From Albifimbria verrucaria (taxonomy: Eukaryota; Ascomycota; Sordariomycetes; Hypocreales; Stachybotryaceae), in contig JAHREC010000013.1 of the NCBI GenBank assembly GCA_020081605.1, positions 2,170,001-2,234,000 on the forward strand: DNA of 64,000 bases. Reading direction: 5' to 3'. The position numbers and the translations under genes were made by a program. Below the pieces are notes generated by a model. The model was not told the DNA's origin and did not search any database. It worked only from the letters and a program-made list of their open reading frames with translations. How positions within the stretch are numbered: position 1 is the first letter of the stretch; each line of letters begins with the position of its first letter. This document shows positions 1 to 12,159 of the stretch, in pieces.

Positions 1-1059
1 TGCATGTACTGGAGTTTGGGAGTTTGGGCTTCACAAAAGAGTGCTATCCGGTCCTGTCTTCAATGCCGACTCATCACGCAGTACCAGGAGGGTGCTGGCG
101 ATGGTTGATGAAGTAGGAGGGCTTAGATATAGATCCTAAAGCTACAAGAGTTGATTTTCCATTTTGGTATGGTTGCCAACCAAACAACGATTTTTTTCTC
201 GCCATTATATGAGAAGCCGGTTAGAGGTTCCTGGCACCGGGAGTGTAGGCAAGTCTGCAGTTTTACTATGCCTCGACCTGTCTGTGCTAGGCTTGCATTA
301 CTTGAGGTCTTGACAGTGAGCCAAGAAAGCAATTTTTCTTTCGCTGGGAGCCTATTCGATTCATTGATTGCATCGGTACAAGACCTTCACATCTATTATT
401 ATGAATACTTCCATCAATGAAGACGTCTTCATGGCTCATGTATGTAAGGATACAGTACTACACATTACTGCACAGGAGTTAATCCTTGCTGTGAAAATAA
501 TATAAATGGAGGGGAGTAGATGTAGATCACAGGGTCTTTCATCCTAGGTTTCTCGCAATAGTAATCTTTCTCGGCAGTGCTTTAACGGCCATAGCCGGAG
601 TCCCCGTCCCACCCAAGCGTGGCCAAACAAGCAAACTTCAAAGACTTGAATCAACCAAACGCCATTGATTCCGAACCTGCGACTCAGATAATAGTCAACT
701 AGGTCGGTACTTGGAAGTAGACAAGCAAACTAGCGCCGTTGCGCAGGGCAGAAAAACTTAGAAAAATACTCGACTCATGACAACCAAGGCTAGCGCATGG
801 ATACAATGGAGATGAAGAGATGGGAAGAGGGACTGGTTTGGTCTGCAGGGTCCAATTTTAGGCGGTGACGGCCGTAGTGCTTTTTCATCGAGTATTTTTT
901 TCTGCCCGAAAACGAAACTGCACTTTCCGCCTCCCCATCCAATCCAGGTCAACAAGCAGCCCACCTTTACCCTTCCAAACCACGTCTATAAGCAGCGTTG
1001 GAAGCACTTTTTCCTCCTCCCACTCTCTTTATTCCCCCTGCGCAAGCAAACTATACAAC
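1..1059. other. Gene-free stretch, PRMT1 upstream region
   Basis: No open frame here resembles a known protein; the short frames at 123-420 overlap each other on opposite strands. The last 100 bases are pyrimidine-rich (about 1008-1050), and a TATA-like TATAAGC lies at 987-993, 67-73 bases before the PRMT1 ATG. This is consistent with the PRMT1 promoter and 5' UTR. Confidence 0.5.
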
Positions 1060-2516
<1,457 letters not shown>

Positions 2517-3235
2517 GAGGTGACAGGGCACACCGCATGCTCAACCACACGATGTCTTACCTAGACGAGGCATCGTGGAGAGCATCGGCATGAGCAATGA
2601 ACTACAGCCGTTCGAGGTGGCTACGCGCCATTCGTCCAAACATAGACCTGTACCAAGGGACGTGAATCTACGACATTTTCTGCTTGGGATAGCAGAGGGA
2701 CGGGTGGGAACATAAAAGGTGTTAAGAATATCACATGAGCCAAGACTTGCGCAGAGGCATGCTTGATGAAGATTATGCTATTTTTTACTGTTCTCATGAG
2801 AGTGATACCACCTACAATTCTTGATAGAACGAAATGGTACCATTTACGAAGATTATCCTTTGTCACAACTGCTGTGAAGAATTTTGTTTTTGCAAGAAAA
2901 TGTAAGCGAGCCATGTTAAGCCATGAACGGCTGTCCTGGCTGCCCCTTCGATTCAAGTTCGTTATTATCATAATCTGCCATAAAAAGTCCTGCTTGCTTT
3001 TTCACCCTGCTTGCTCATGAGCATTCTGGACAGCTCGTGTCGTGGCTCACTTCCCTTTATACCCCAGGCCGGCGAATCTTCCCTGTTTCTCGAGCTGGGA
3101 ACTAAAACGCCTCCGCTGCACCGAACTTTTGTTGTATCATGTGAGAGTTCCATCTCAGTTGCCCACTGCCCGGCCTATCTATTAATATGAGACTTATGCA
3201 AATGAAACTGTATGTGCTAAAGTTGGACCGTGAGC
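2517..3235. other. Gene-free stretch between convergent PRMT1 and AGM1
   Basis: The stop codons of the two flanking genes face each other across about 720 bases. The short open frames at 2621-3153 show no recognisable protein and overlap on both strands. Probably the two 3' UTRs and terminators. Confidence 0.5.
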
Positions 3236-4914
3236 TCAAGAGCCGAACTGCTTGACGATCTGAGCGACCCGGTTGGCCAGCTCATCCGCTTCCGAGCGGG
3301 TAGCCGCCTCGGCGTAGACACGGCATGCGTTCTCGGTACCACTGGCACGGGCAAAGGAGCGAGCATTAGTGTACTTCTTGACACACTGGTCAATCTCGTC
3401 CTGAGCACCAGGAGGGTGGCTGAGGCGGCGCTCGGCATCGGTGGTCTGGAAGAGGTCCTTGTTGCCAACCTCAACGCGAACTAGACGGTTGGGAAGGTCG
3501 GTGTAGGTCATGGCCCAATCCTTAAGAGTCCATCCCTTATGAGCAAGAATGACCTCAACCATGAGCATGTCAGAAATGGCATCTCCAACGGTCTGGTTGA
3601 TGAGGTCTCCAACAGCGGCCAAGGTCTCCAGAGCGTCCTTTGAGCGGGAGACTGAGGCTCCTTCTCGCGGAAGATGCGGAGGGCCTCCTGGGAGAAGACT
3701 ACAGTTCCATGGCCGTTGGCCTCGAAGTAAACACCGACATCGAACTGGCACGCAGCATGGTGAAGGTGCTTGACGCCAGTGGGTGTGCAAACGACGGGGA
3801 GCTGAAGGTGCTTCTCGATGTAGGCAGTGCTAGCACCGTTGGCGTAGGCTGTCTGAACGACACCTATCCGGAGGTCGTCCTCAAGTCCAGCAGAGCGAAC
3901 GAGGTCACCGATGAAAGAGGCATTCAGGGAGGAGATACGGTCACCGTCGAGCATGAAGAAACCAGTATCGGGGTCGATCCAGTAGTAGATCAGACGGTCA
4001 GCATCACCGTCAAGCGAGCAGCATCGCATGCCAGGGATGGGCTTGGGGCTGGGAGGAGCTCTCTGCTTGGTCTTAACAAAATCGGCACCGCTCTGCAGGA
4101 GTAAGTCAGCATATATCCACTGGAGGCAAGTTCATGAAATTCAGGGTAAGCTTACATCAAGGTTCAGCACCTCGGGCCTGAGGACATCGTCATTGACAAC
4201 CTTGACGTCAAATCCAGTGACGTCCTTGGGAATGATCTTGAGGAGCTCAGTCAGCTTAGGTCCGCCGACACCATTGGCGCAGTCGACAGTCAGCGGCCCC
4301 TGAATACGCTTTCCACGCAGAGCTCGGACGAAGGCCTCAGAAAGCTTCTCGTAGTATCCAGCCTCGCTGATGGCACCGTATGCCTTGGGTGTGCCCTCGG
4401 TGTTGATGCATCGGACGAGGTAGTGGAGCTGAGGAGTGGTAAGGATCTTGTAGTCGGTATACTCGGTTCCGGTGGCCTCGAGAGCAGCGGCAAGGGCTGT
4501 GACAAGCTTGTGACCGGAGGGACGAGTGTCACGGCCGTAGACGACTCGAGCGGGAGTGTTGAGGTCGATCTTCAGCTGGGCAGCCAGGGCCTTGTAGGTG
4601 TCAAGGAGCTCCTGGTCCGTAGGGCAGTTGACGAGGCGGGTCGCGTAGGCCTCCCAGTCCTGCTCAAGCATCTCACCCATGGGGTCGACGATCTTGACGC
4701 CGTTGTCGACGGCCGGGTTGTGGCTGGCGGTGATCATGACACCAATGGCCTGGCCATTGAGCTTACGGCTGCGCAAGCTGGAGAGCAGGCCGACGCGGAA
4801 GGAGACGCCCTCGAGCAGGTCAGCCTTCATGCGGAACCCCGCAGTGCCGTATTTGTAGACATGGCCAGCGACGATGGGGTGCTTGGCCGAAGCGGCAAGG
4901 AATTTGTCGTCCAT
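3236..4914 (-). CDS. AGM1: Phosphoacetylglucosamine mutase
   Basis: Interconverts N-acetylglucosamine-6-phosphate and -1-phosphate, the step before UDP-GlcNAc, the precursor of chitin, N-glycans and GPI anchors. The alpha-D-phosphohexomutase layout is visible: phosphoserine loop ITASHNP near residue 65, metal loop LDGDADR near 290, and the C-terminal phosphate-binding SGTENACRVYAEA. I start at the ATG at 4912-4914 (MDDKFLAASAKHP); the open frame runs a few codons further upstream but without an ATG. One intron lies at 4093-4155, joining LNLD to SGADFV. A frame shift near 3638-3641 (CAAAGG on the coding strand) is repaired by one added A, giving SPAQKDALETLAAVGD. Convergent with PRMT1. Confidence 0.94.
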
Positions 4915-6385
4915 TTCGGAGAGCAATAGAAGTCTTTGCTTGTGTAGACAAGAGACTGAGTTGAAAGAGTGGTTCAGGTGCGGGACGAGGTTGAGGGAAG
5001 GGGGAGGAGGAGGAGCTGGCGGGATTAGATACCTAGGACAGGAAGCTTTGAACGAGGGGCCATTTCCTTAATCAACCCAGGTATCCGTATGTCATGTTAG
5101 TACACACATGTACTGTACTACTGTAGGCCAGGGGTGGGGGCTCGTAACAGGTACGATAGCTGTGTGGCCTTCGCCTGTAGCTCGTACCTGTCTGCGCCTT
5201 AGCAGGGTCAGGCCAGTGGGGTTGGGACGATGCAGCGCGTGGTGAGCAGGTGTTTCAGTGGGTACAGGGGACAGTAGCTCGGTGCTTGGTGCTTGGTGGG
5301 TGGTGGGTGGTGCAGCAGGCCCCAAGTTCCATTGGGTGGCCATTCAACGGTAACACATGGCGGGGTTACCCCGCTAACCACGGCAATGTGGTCAATGCAA
5401 ACGAGCTGCACATGGACCGATTCGGCCATTTGTGGTTGTTGGGTATGACGGCACCCGCCCGGCTTTAGTGGGGTATTTTGCCGTTGCCAGTGCTCCCTCG
5501 CCGAGGCCTCCCCTAAAAATTCATCCGCCAGCCCTGGATCCGTATTCCAGCCATAAGGCTGCCAACCTTGTTGATAAGATCGACCGTCTACGGGTAGGTA
5601 CCGTGGTGTATCTACAGGCTGTGCCGTCTGTTCCCTCCTGTCTCTGGGCCTGCCTGAGTGGCGCGGGCTGGGAAAGCCATCATGCGCCATGGCTGCTTCG
5701 CGCAAATGCGAAAAGCAATACAGACAAACAGACACCAAACAACACAGCCGCTATTGATGCGTCCTGTATCCCGACAAGCCACAACTTGCAGACTCTGAGA
5801 CCTACAGCTATAAATTATTGCTGATCATCCATGCTCATGAGCACTTTTCTCACACGGTTTGGCGAGGATCGGCTCGAACATGTTGAGTTGGTCTTGACCA
5901 TCATTGGTGCTGGGGAGAGTCATTCCAGTTAAAAAAATACAAATATAGCAACATTTCTTTTTCCAACCAAGGTGTGGATCACCATAACTTTGACCAGGAA
6001 ATTGCTTTTTCGAAAATGTACAGCAACTACTGTACAATGTGCTCAGCCTGGCTACTGCTCCAGGTAGCGCACTGAAACCTTTGATTTAGTATTCGACCGG
6101 TGATTTAGTGCAGTGCACAAACCAGGCACAGGTAGCAGCTACCTCCTACCGCAGCCGTTGTTATGGTACATCGGCCTTTCACTACAGGCCAAGAGATCAC
6201 ACCTGTGAACCACGTGACTTCGCGCGACTCTCGCATGGCCTGCAAGTTGCCACCCGCGACTGCATTACATCCTTGACGCGATGCATCAGCTTCCATTCGT
6301 CTAATGTGCCCACCACAGCGCTGAAGGCGCACTCGCTTCTTTCTTGGTCATCAATGGCTTTGCTTTTTCCATTTTCTCCGTCACC
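4915..6385. other. Divergent intergenic region AGM1 / MUS81
   Basis: About 1.5 kb with no supportable gene. A GGTG/GCTTGGTG-rich simple tract sits around 5278-5318. The frames at 5208-5738 on both strands are mirror images of low-complexity DNA and match nothing I know. Holds the promoters of AGM1 (leftward) and MUS81 (rightward). Confidence 0.5.
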
Positions 6386-8144
6386 ATGCCCGACTCAGAA
6401 TGCGCGAACCCGCAGCTCCTTGGCTGGGTCAAGGAATGGCTCGACCTGGCGCGAGAGCGCAACTCAAGGGCGTAACCACCTATAAAAAGCATACGATTCT
6501 CTCAAGGCATGCCCCATAGTTATGCAGCATCCTGCAGAGCTGCAGAAGCTGAAAGGTTTCGGCCCAAAACTCTGCGAGCGTTTGGAGGACAACTTGAAGA
6601 AATACTGCCAAGAAAATGGTCTACCCATGCCAGAGCATCCTCAAGCGAGGAGAGCTGCTCAACGGGCGGAAGCCGATGCGGGAGCAGGAGGAGAAGAAGA
6701 CGCAAGGCCCGCAAGAAAAGCCCGTAAACCGAAGCCATACGTGCCCGCCTTCCGGTCTGGCGCTTATGCACTTGTGATTGGGTTATCTACCCTTTCGGAA
6801 GATGCATCTACGGGCATGACCAAAACCGAGCTTATTGAAGTTGCACAGAAATACTGCGACTCCTCATTTACGGCTCCAAATGATCCTACCAAGTTTTATA
6901 CTGCTTGGAACTCCATGAAGACCCTGTTGCAGAAGGAGCTTGTATATGAGAGGGGCCGACCTCTCCGCAGGTATTCCTTGACAGATGAGGGGTGGGATGT
7001 GGCTAAACGCATCATGGAGACACCCCAATGGCAGGCTGAGAACCAAGATGCTGATCGGGCAGTCTCAATATCTGCCTCGCAGTCACATGTACAGATTCGC
7101 TCAGAATCCGGCGGCAACCCACCACCTCCAGAACCGGTACGCGGCCATCCTACAACTTCGCCTTATCAGGATATTATTGCAGACGGTCCACTGCCCCAGA
7201 CTGACGGCTCATTGCCCACATTTACGCCCATTACGCTACCCCCGGGTCCTTTTCGGTGCATTTGGTGTTGGATGTGCGAGAGGTTAGAGCCAAAACGGAT
7301 CGTGATTACATGCAAGAAGAACTTGCTAAGCAAGGCGTGAAGCCTATCATGAGAAGCTTGGAGCTTGGCGATGCTCAGTGGGTTGCAAAGTGCCACGACT
7401 CCACCCTGCTATCCAGCAAAGGCTCCGAGGGAGATGAAATTGTGCTAGACTGGATTGTCGAACGAAAACGTCTCGATGACTTGATTGGCAGCATCAAGGA
7501 TGGTCGATTTCACGAACAGAAATTTCGCCTCAAGAGGTCTGGTATACAGAAAGTCATCTACATAATCGAAGACATAGCTATAGATCCGGCTCTGTATCAA
7601 CGATATGAAGAGGCCGTTCAATCTGCGATTGCATCCACGCAGGTCTTCAACAACTACTTTGTGAAACGAACCACAAAGATGGACGAAACCATCAAATATC
7701 TATCACGTATGACACTCATGCTGAAGCGAACGTATGAGAGGAAACAGCTCAAAGTCATCCCTACCAAGGTTCTTACTGCTCAGAATTATCTTCCTTTGCT
7801 GGATCATCTGAAGGCCCAGGATGAGTCTTCATCATACCACATCAGCTATCCTGCATTTGCCTCGCTGGCTTCAAAATCAGAAATGATGACACTCCGTGAC
7901 GTTTTCCTGAAGATGCTCATGGCAACGAGGGGATCACGGGTGAACGAGCACTGGAGATACAGAAGAGATGGAAGACCCCTACGATTTTGTAAAGGCATTC
8001 GAGGCCTGTGGATCCGGAGAGCCTGGCAAGAAACGAAAAATTGAACTCGTCTCGGGCCAAATGAGCCAGCTCATCGGGAGAAAGAAGGTCACGCGGGCGC
8101 TCAGCCAAAAATTGCAGAGATATGGGGTGATGTTTGAATCTTGA
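6386..8144 (+). CDS. MUS81: Crossover junction endonuclease MUS81
   Basis: Catalytic subunit of the Mus81-Eme1/Mms4 structure-specific nuclease that cuts stalled forks and recombination intermediates in the nucleus. Order of parts: N-terminal helix-hairpin-helix (KLKGFGPKLCERLE), a winged-helix-like middle (TKTELIEVAQKY ... RRYSLTDEGWDVAKRI), the ERCC4 nuclease core with VLDVREVR and the signature IVERKRLDDLIGSIKDGRF, and a C-terminal (HhH)2 ending in LSQKLQRYGVMFES. Five single-base gaps break the frame, near 6466, 6487, 7240, 7931 and 7977. Each lies in or beside a homopolymer and is cured by one added base. I start at MPDSECANPQLLGWVKEW because the conserved N-terminal helix begins there. 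No intron is needed. The protein is otherwise complete (about 580 aa), so I do not call a pseudogene. Confidence 0.92.
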
Positions 8145-8199
8145 CTTGGGTAAACTATCTCATATCAAACGACAGTACCTTGCAAGCCTCGTGTGTCCT

Positions 8200-8958
8200 C
8201 TAGGCACCGGGCGGCTTGGCTCCGAAGCTCTGTGCAACAATACGCTCCACCATCTTCTCGAGCAGAGGAATGGAAGCGGTGCTACCATCAGTGCCCAAGA
8301 TTCCGGCCAGTGACTTCTCTGCATACTTGGCCATCATGTCAACCTCAATATTGACCGAGTCGCCCTTTGCTTTTGGGCAAGCACCACTCTCTCCTGCGAG
8401 TATGCAATCAGCATAATCTCGAACCAGCCCTCGGCATCGTTGACCTTGGTGATGGTCAAGCTGGTGCCGTCAATAGCAATGAACCCTTTGTATACGATAT
8501 ACTGCAGCATATCACGCCTCTTGGGCTGGAAGCGGAAAGTCAAGGCATTGCCATCTTGTTCGACGGAAAGGATCTCTGCTGTTGTATCGACGTGGCCTTG
8601 AACGAAGTGACCACCCATGCGAGTGTCGGCACGCACTGCGCGCTCGAGATTTACTCGACTCGACTCAGAGAGGGTGCCAAGGTTTGTGATGCGCAGGGTT
8701 TCGGGGCCACTCCGACGTTAAAAGATTGATTAGTAAAGGAGGTCACAGTCAAGCAGCAGCCATTTACGGCAATTGAGTCGCCATCATGGCAGTCGGAGAG
8801 CAGAGGTGAGCCCGACGGGATACTCAGGGTGAATGTGGTGCCACCAGTTGAGTCATTGGTGTCCAGCTTGGAGATGACTACAATCTTCAGCGTATGGCGG
8901 CGGCAGATGGAAGAAATATCAAAATACCTCCGATTTCCTCAACGATTCCAGTGAACAT
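8200..8958 (-). CDS. RIB5: Riboflavin synthase, alpha chain
   Basis: Dismutates two 6,7-dimethyl-8-ribityllumazines to riboflavin, the last step of vitamin B2 synthesis. The start MFTGIVEEIG is the family hallmark. The two tandem lumazine-binding repeats are visible: SIAVNGCCLTVTSF plus GGHFVQGHVDTTAEI in the first, and FIAIDGTSLTITKVND plus SVNIEVDMMAKY in the second. A 50-base intron (8878-8927) near the 5' end joins EIG to VISKLDTND. Two breaks are cured by one added base each, at about 8363-8368 and 8703-8706. Only 55 bases separate its stop from that of the convergent MUS81, so the 3' UTRs probably overlap. Confidence 0.93.
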
Positions 8959-9640
8959 CCTGTAGATAGTTGTGGATGCGTCTGGTAAAGAGTTGTGCGG
9001 TTTTTTAGCTGCATGGTATAGGTCAACTATGATTATCGCAAAAACATACTGAACAAGTATGCACCCACCTAAGCCGTTCAACGCTAGAAATGCCTCTCTT
9101 CGGAACTTGATTCAATCTCTAATCCGCCAAATGCCACAAGATATTTATGCAAGGTTGGTGGGGAGTGTCACAGTGAAGGATGTGGACAGTAGTAGAGCGC
9201 TGACAAAGAATTACGGACGATAGCACGGAACCTCCGGTGTAGATGGGCGAAGCTCTCACAGACATTAGGCCTTAGTTAGTGCCCAGGTAAAGCACCTAAT
9301 CAGCTCTTTGTAATGTTGCCCCGCGCCAGTGGACAGAGGTACCTTGCACAGGCTCCTCCAGATGTACCTGGAAAGCTGAGAAGCTCCCCGCCTCCTTATC
9401 GATATCGATAAAAAGTTCTTTTTTTTTCCTACCTGAGCGATAAGAGGCGCCATACTGTAGTTGCATGGCAACCGTCCCGCTACACTTAGGTTATGGGAGT
9501 CGACCTTACGCATGGTTATCATTCATTAATTGCCATTTTATTTGAAGAGGATAGACTATCGTTCTCCTTTCCAGAGTCTACTTCAGATCTTTTGACTACG
9601 GATCGCTGAACTACGTACCTATTTCCGAAGTTCTTTCATC
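8959..9640. other. Divergent intergenic region RIB5 / ACL4
   Basis: No gene seen. It contains a perfect 14-base palindrome, TATCGATATCGATA, at 9397-9410, followed by a T run, and an AGGTACCT-like site near 9336-9343. Likely holds the two promoters. Confidence 0.5.
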
Positions 9641-10768
9641 ATGGCCCCAAGCCGGCCTGTCGATAAGAAGAAGCCTGAGACGGCTGCCAGCCCAAGCACC
9701 TTGCTCAACGATGCTGAGACGCAGCTTCAAGTAGGACGCTTTGAGGATGCCATTTCACTGGCGCAACAAGCGCTGGACGCTACTGGTGCGGGCGGCGACT
9801 TTGAGCTGCGAGCTTTGAACCTCTTGGGAATGCTCCATATTGAGACGGGCGACGTCGAGGAGGCGCGCCACTTCTTTGAGCGAGCCGTAAAGCTGGATGA
9901 GGAGGGCACTGTCAACGAGAATGTCGGTGGCGGTTCCGAGAAGTTCTTGTTCCTGGCACAGCTCAGTGAGGAGGGTGGCCGGGACAGCGTCCAGTGGTTT
10001 GAGCGTGGTGCTGCCGCGCTGCGCAAGCAAATACAGGCTATTTCAGAAGTTGCCAACAAGACACCTGAGCAGCAGGCCAACCTGGAGGAGAAGCAGCACA
10101 AACTTGGCGGCGTCCTGTGCGCCGTTGCCGAGGTCTACATGACCGACCTGTCGTGGGAGGATGACGCCGAACAGCGCTGCGAAGCCCTCATTACGGAAGC
10201 CATGATGATTGCCCCCAACGCCGCCGAAACCTGGCAGACGGTAGCAAACGTACGAATTTCTCAGCAACGAGTGGACGACGCCAAGGGTGCCCTGAAGCGC
10301 AGCCTGGACCTGTGGCAAGATCTGCCACCTGAGCACCCCGCCGTACCTGAGTTCCCTACCAGAATCGCCCTTGCCCGTCTTCTCTTGGAGGTTGAGCTTG
10401 AGGACGAAGCGCTCAAGGTGTTGGAGCGACTAGTTTCGGACGATGATCAGAGCGTGGAGGCGTGGTATCTGGGTGGATGGTGTCTGTACATCATGGGCGA
10501 GAAGCTCCGTGACGCGAAGGGCCAGCAGCAACAAAATGGAGAGGGCGAGGAGGAGTGGAAGAACATCTGGGGCTCTTCCCGGCGCTGGCTGTCGACATGT
10601 CTTCACCTGTATGAGCTGCAGGAGTATGAAGACGAGAGGCTGGGCGAGCATGCCGTTGAGCTTCTGCAGTCCATTACCAAGGAGCTTGGTGAGCCTCCGG
10701 AAGGCGAGGACGAGGAATGGGAGGACGCGAGCGGCGATGGGGATGATGATGAGGAAATGAAGGATTAG
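9641..10768 (+). CDS. ACL4: TPR-repeat ribosomal protein L4 chaperone (Acl4-like)
   Basis: A 375-residue, intronless and unbroken frame. It has TPR repeats from about residue 20 (LLNDAETQLQVGRFEDAISL; ALNLLGMLHIETGDVEEARHFFERAV) through ETWQTVANVRISQQRVDDAKGAL to VEAWYLGGWCLYIMG, and a very acidic tail (EDEEWEDASGDGDDDEEM). This layout matches fungal Acl4, the dedicated chaperone that escorts newly made ribosomal protein L4 to pre-60S particles. The family call rests on repeat spacing, the acidic tail and length. A generic TPR protein is the alternative. Its neighbours Gir2 and Puf6 also act on ribosomes. Confidence 0.8.
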   Translation: MAPSRPVDKKKPETAASPSTLLNDAETQLQVGRFEDAISLAQQALDATGAGGDFELRALNLLGMLHIETGDVEEARHFFERAVKLDEEGTVNENVGGGSEKFLFLAQLSEEGGRDSVQWFERGAAALRKQIQAISEVANKTPEQQANLEEKQHKLGGVLCAVAEVYMTDLSWEDDAEQRCEALITEAMMIAPNAAETWQTVANVRISQQRVDDAKGALKRSLDLWQDLPPEHPAVPEFPTRIALARLLLEVELEDEALKVLERLVSDDDQSVEAWYLGGWCLYIMGEKLRDAKGQQQQNGEGEEEWKNIWGSSRRWLSTCLHLYELQEYEDERLGEHAVELLQSITKELGEPPEGEDEEWEDASGDGDDDEEMKD

Positions 10769-11078
10769 GGGTCCTGTATCACGCAGGAGACACAAAAAGG
10801 GCATTAGATGGCGTTGAGGCGGATGATTTGTCGAACGAGGTTCTTCTATATTTGGCGTACATATCTGCGCCCGTTATACATGATTGATTCTCTATAAGAT
10901 TCGCCTTGTGAATTTGGATAGGCAGGCCTAGATTAAAGTGCCTTGTTTGATGGATGGCTCTATATCAGAAATAGCCAGACAAATACCTGACTTTATAGCA
11001 AACCCTCATGCTACATAGAGGCTTCACATCGTTTCTCATTGACTCCGTGCAATGCATCGACCCATACACATGCTAACC
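10769..11078. other. Gene-free stretch, convergent 3' ends
   Basis: 310 bases between the facing stop codons of ACL4 and the RWD gene. AT-rich with no open frame of note; presumed 3' UTRs. Confidence 0.5.
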
Positions 11079-11830
11079 TCATGATGCCTCCACGGTGAGG
11101 GCTTCAACTCCTTCCGTTGGAACATCATCGTCCTCATCGCCCTCATCAACCTTCCCAGCAAGACCCCTCTCCCAGAGTTGCTTACCAGTCAGCTTCACAG
11201 GCTCCTTGACCTTGGCCTTCTTCAGCTCGGCCAGCCGCTCCTCTTCCTCCCGTAGACGCTGCTCCTCCATCTCCTTCAGGAAACCCTCGCGCCATTTCAT
11301 GAACGTCTCGGGATTCACAGGTGTGCCTTGGAACTTCTTGTTCTCCTCCCGCTCAGCAGCGAGCGCGGCCTCCTCGTGTACCTTGGCCTCGGCGTCCTTC
11401 CTGTCTTGAACGAGCTGCTCGGCGGCCTCCTTGAGTGCCGAGACGATGGTGAAGATCATGGCAATACCTATGTTCTCTTCGATGGTCTCGGTGAGACCAG
11501 CAAGCAGCTGTTCGCGATCATCGGCAACGTTGAAGTGGTCGTGAGTGAAGGCATTGGGAGGGGCGAGGATGTCGAGGTGAGGAGCCTTGTCTGGGTATTC
11601 GTCTGGGTAGCGCACTTGTAACAGGAACGAGGGCTTTTCTGATTCGTCTAGGTCCTCCTCGCCGGGGATATCCAACTTGATCAATATCCTGAACTCGGTC
11701 TCGGATATGTCTGGTAGGTTGTTAGGTGATGGGCGAGATGGAATTTGCGCCTGTGATGTATACCTGTGATCTCTTCGGGGAAAATGGACTCGAGCACCTC
11801 GCGCTCTTCCACCTGGTCCTCGCGGCCCAT
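11079..11830 (-). CDS. GIR2: RWD-domain protein, Gir2/RWDD1-like
   Basis: Gir2 (RWDD1 in animals) binds the DRG-type GTPase Rbg2 and the Gcn1 translation regulator. The frame starts MGREDQVEEREVLESIFPEEIT, typical of an RWD N-terminus, and after a short intron (about 11713-11765) resumes DISETEFRILIKLDIP. The RWD signature LQVRYPDEYPDKAPHLDI follows. Next come a long charged helix rich in E, K and R (EEQRLREEEERLAELKKAKV), the conserved LTGKQLWERGL block and an acidic tail (DEGDEDDD). No frame breaks. It is divergent from PUF6 with 329 bases between the start codons. Confidence 0.87.
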
Positions 11831-12159
11831 GTTGTATATGAATCGAGAGCTTACACGTGAAAGGGACTCGGAGGGTGCACAATTGAAGCAAAATGCTGAG
11901 TGCCAACTCGTACGGTCAATGTGCCTTGGTTGCTCGAGTGCGCGTAGCTTTGGAAGGCTTTCAGTGCCGTAAGAGGAAGTGGGGACGTCCCTCCACCGCG
12001 GGGTCCTTTGCGCCATTCTAGGACTAGGCCAGCCTTCACCGCCCGGCAGTTCTACAAAAATTTGGAGGATTTTCAGTTATCGGGAAAAGGTCGATACCGC
12101 TGATTTCCACCATCTCTGTCGTCCATTGACATTGCCCATTTCAACCACAACTCGCAGAC
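11831..12159. promoter_or_regulatory. Shared divergent promoter GIR2 / PUF6
   Basis: The 329 bases between the two start codons must contain both promoters and 5' UTRs. No defined factor site could be recognised. Co-regulation of the two ribosome-linked genes is inference from this head-to-head arrangement only. Confidence 0.45.

Noticed and set aside
6386..8144. MUS81 as a pseudogene because of five frame breaks
   Set aside because: All breaks are one-base losses at short runs, no conserved residue is lost and no stop lies within a correct frame, as in other essential genes here.
9727..10142. Antisense and alternate-frame open frames inside ACL4
   Set aside because: They are shadows of the strongly biased coding frame of ACL4.
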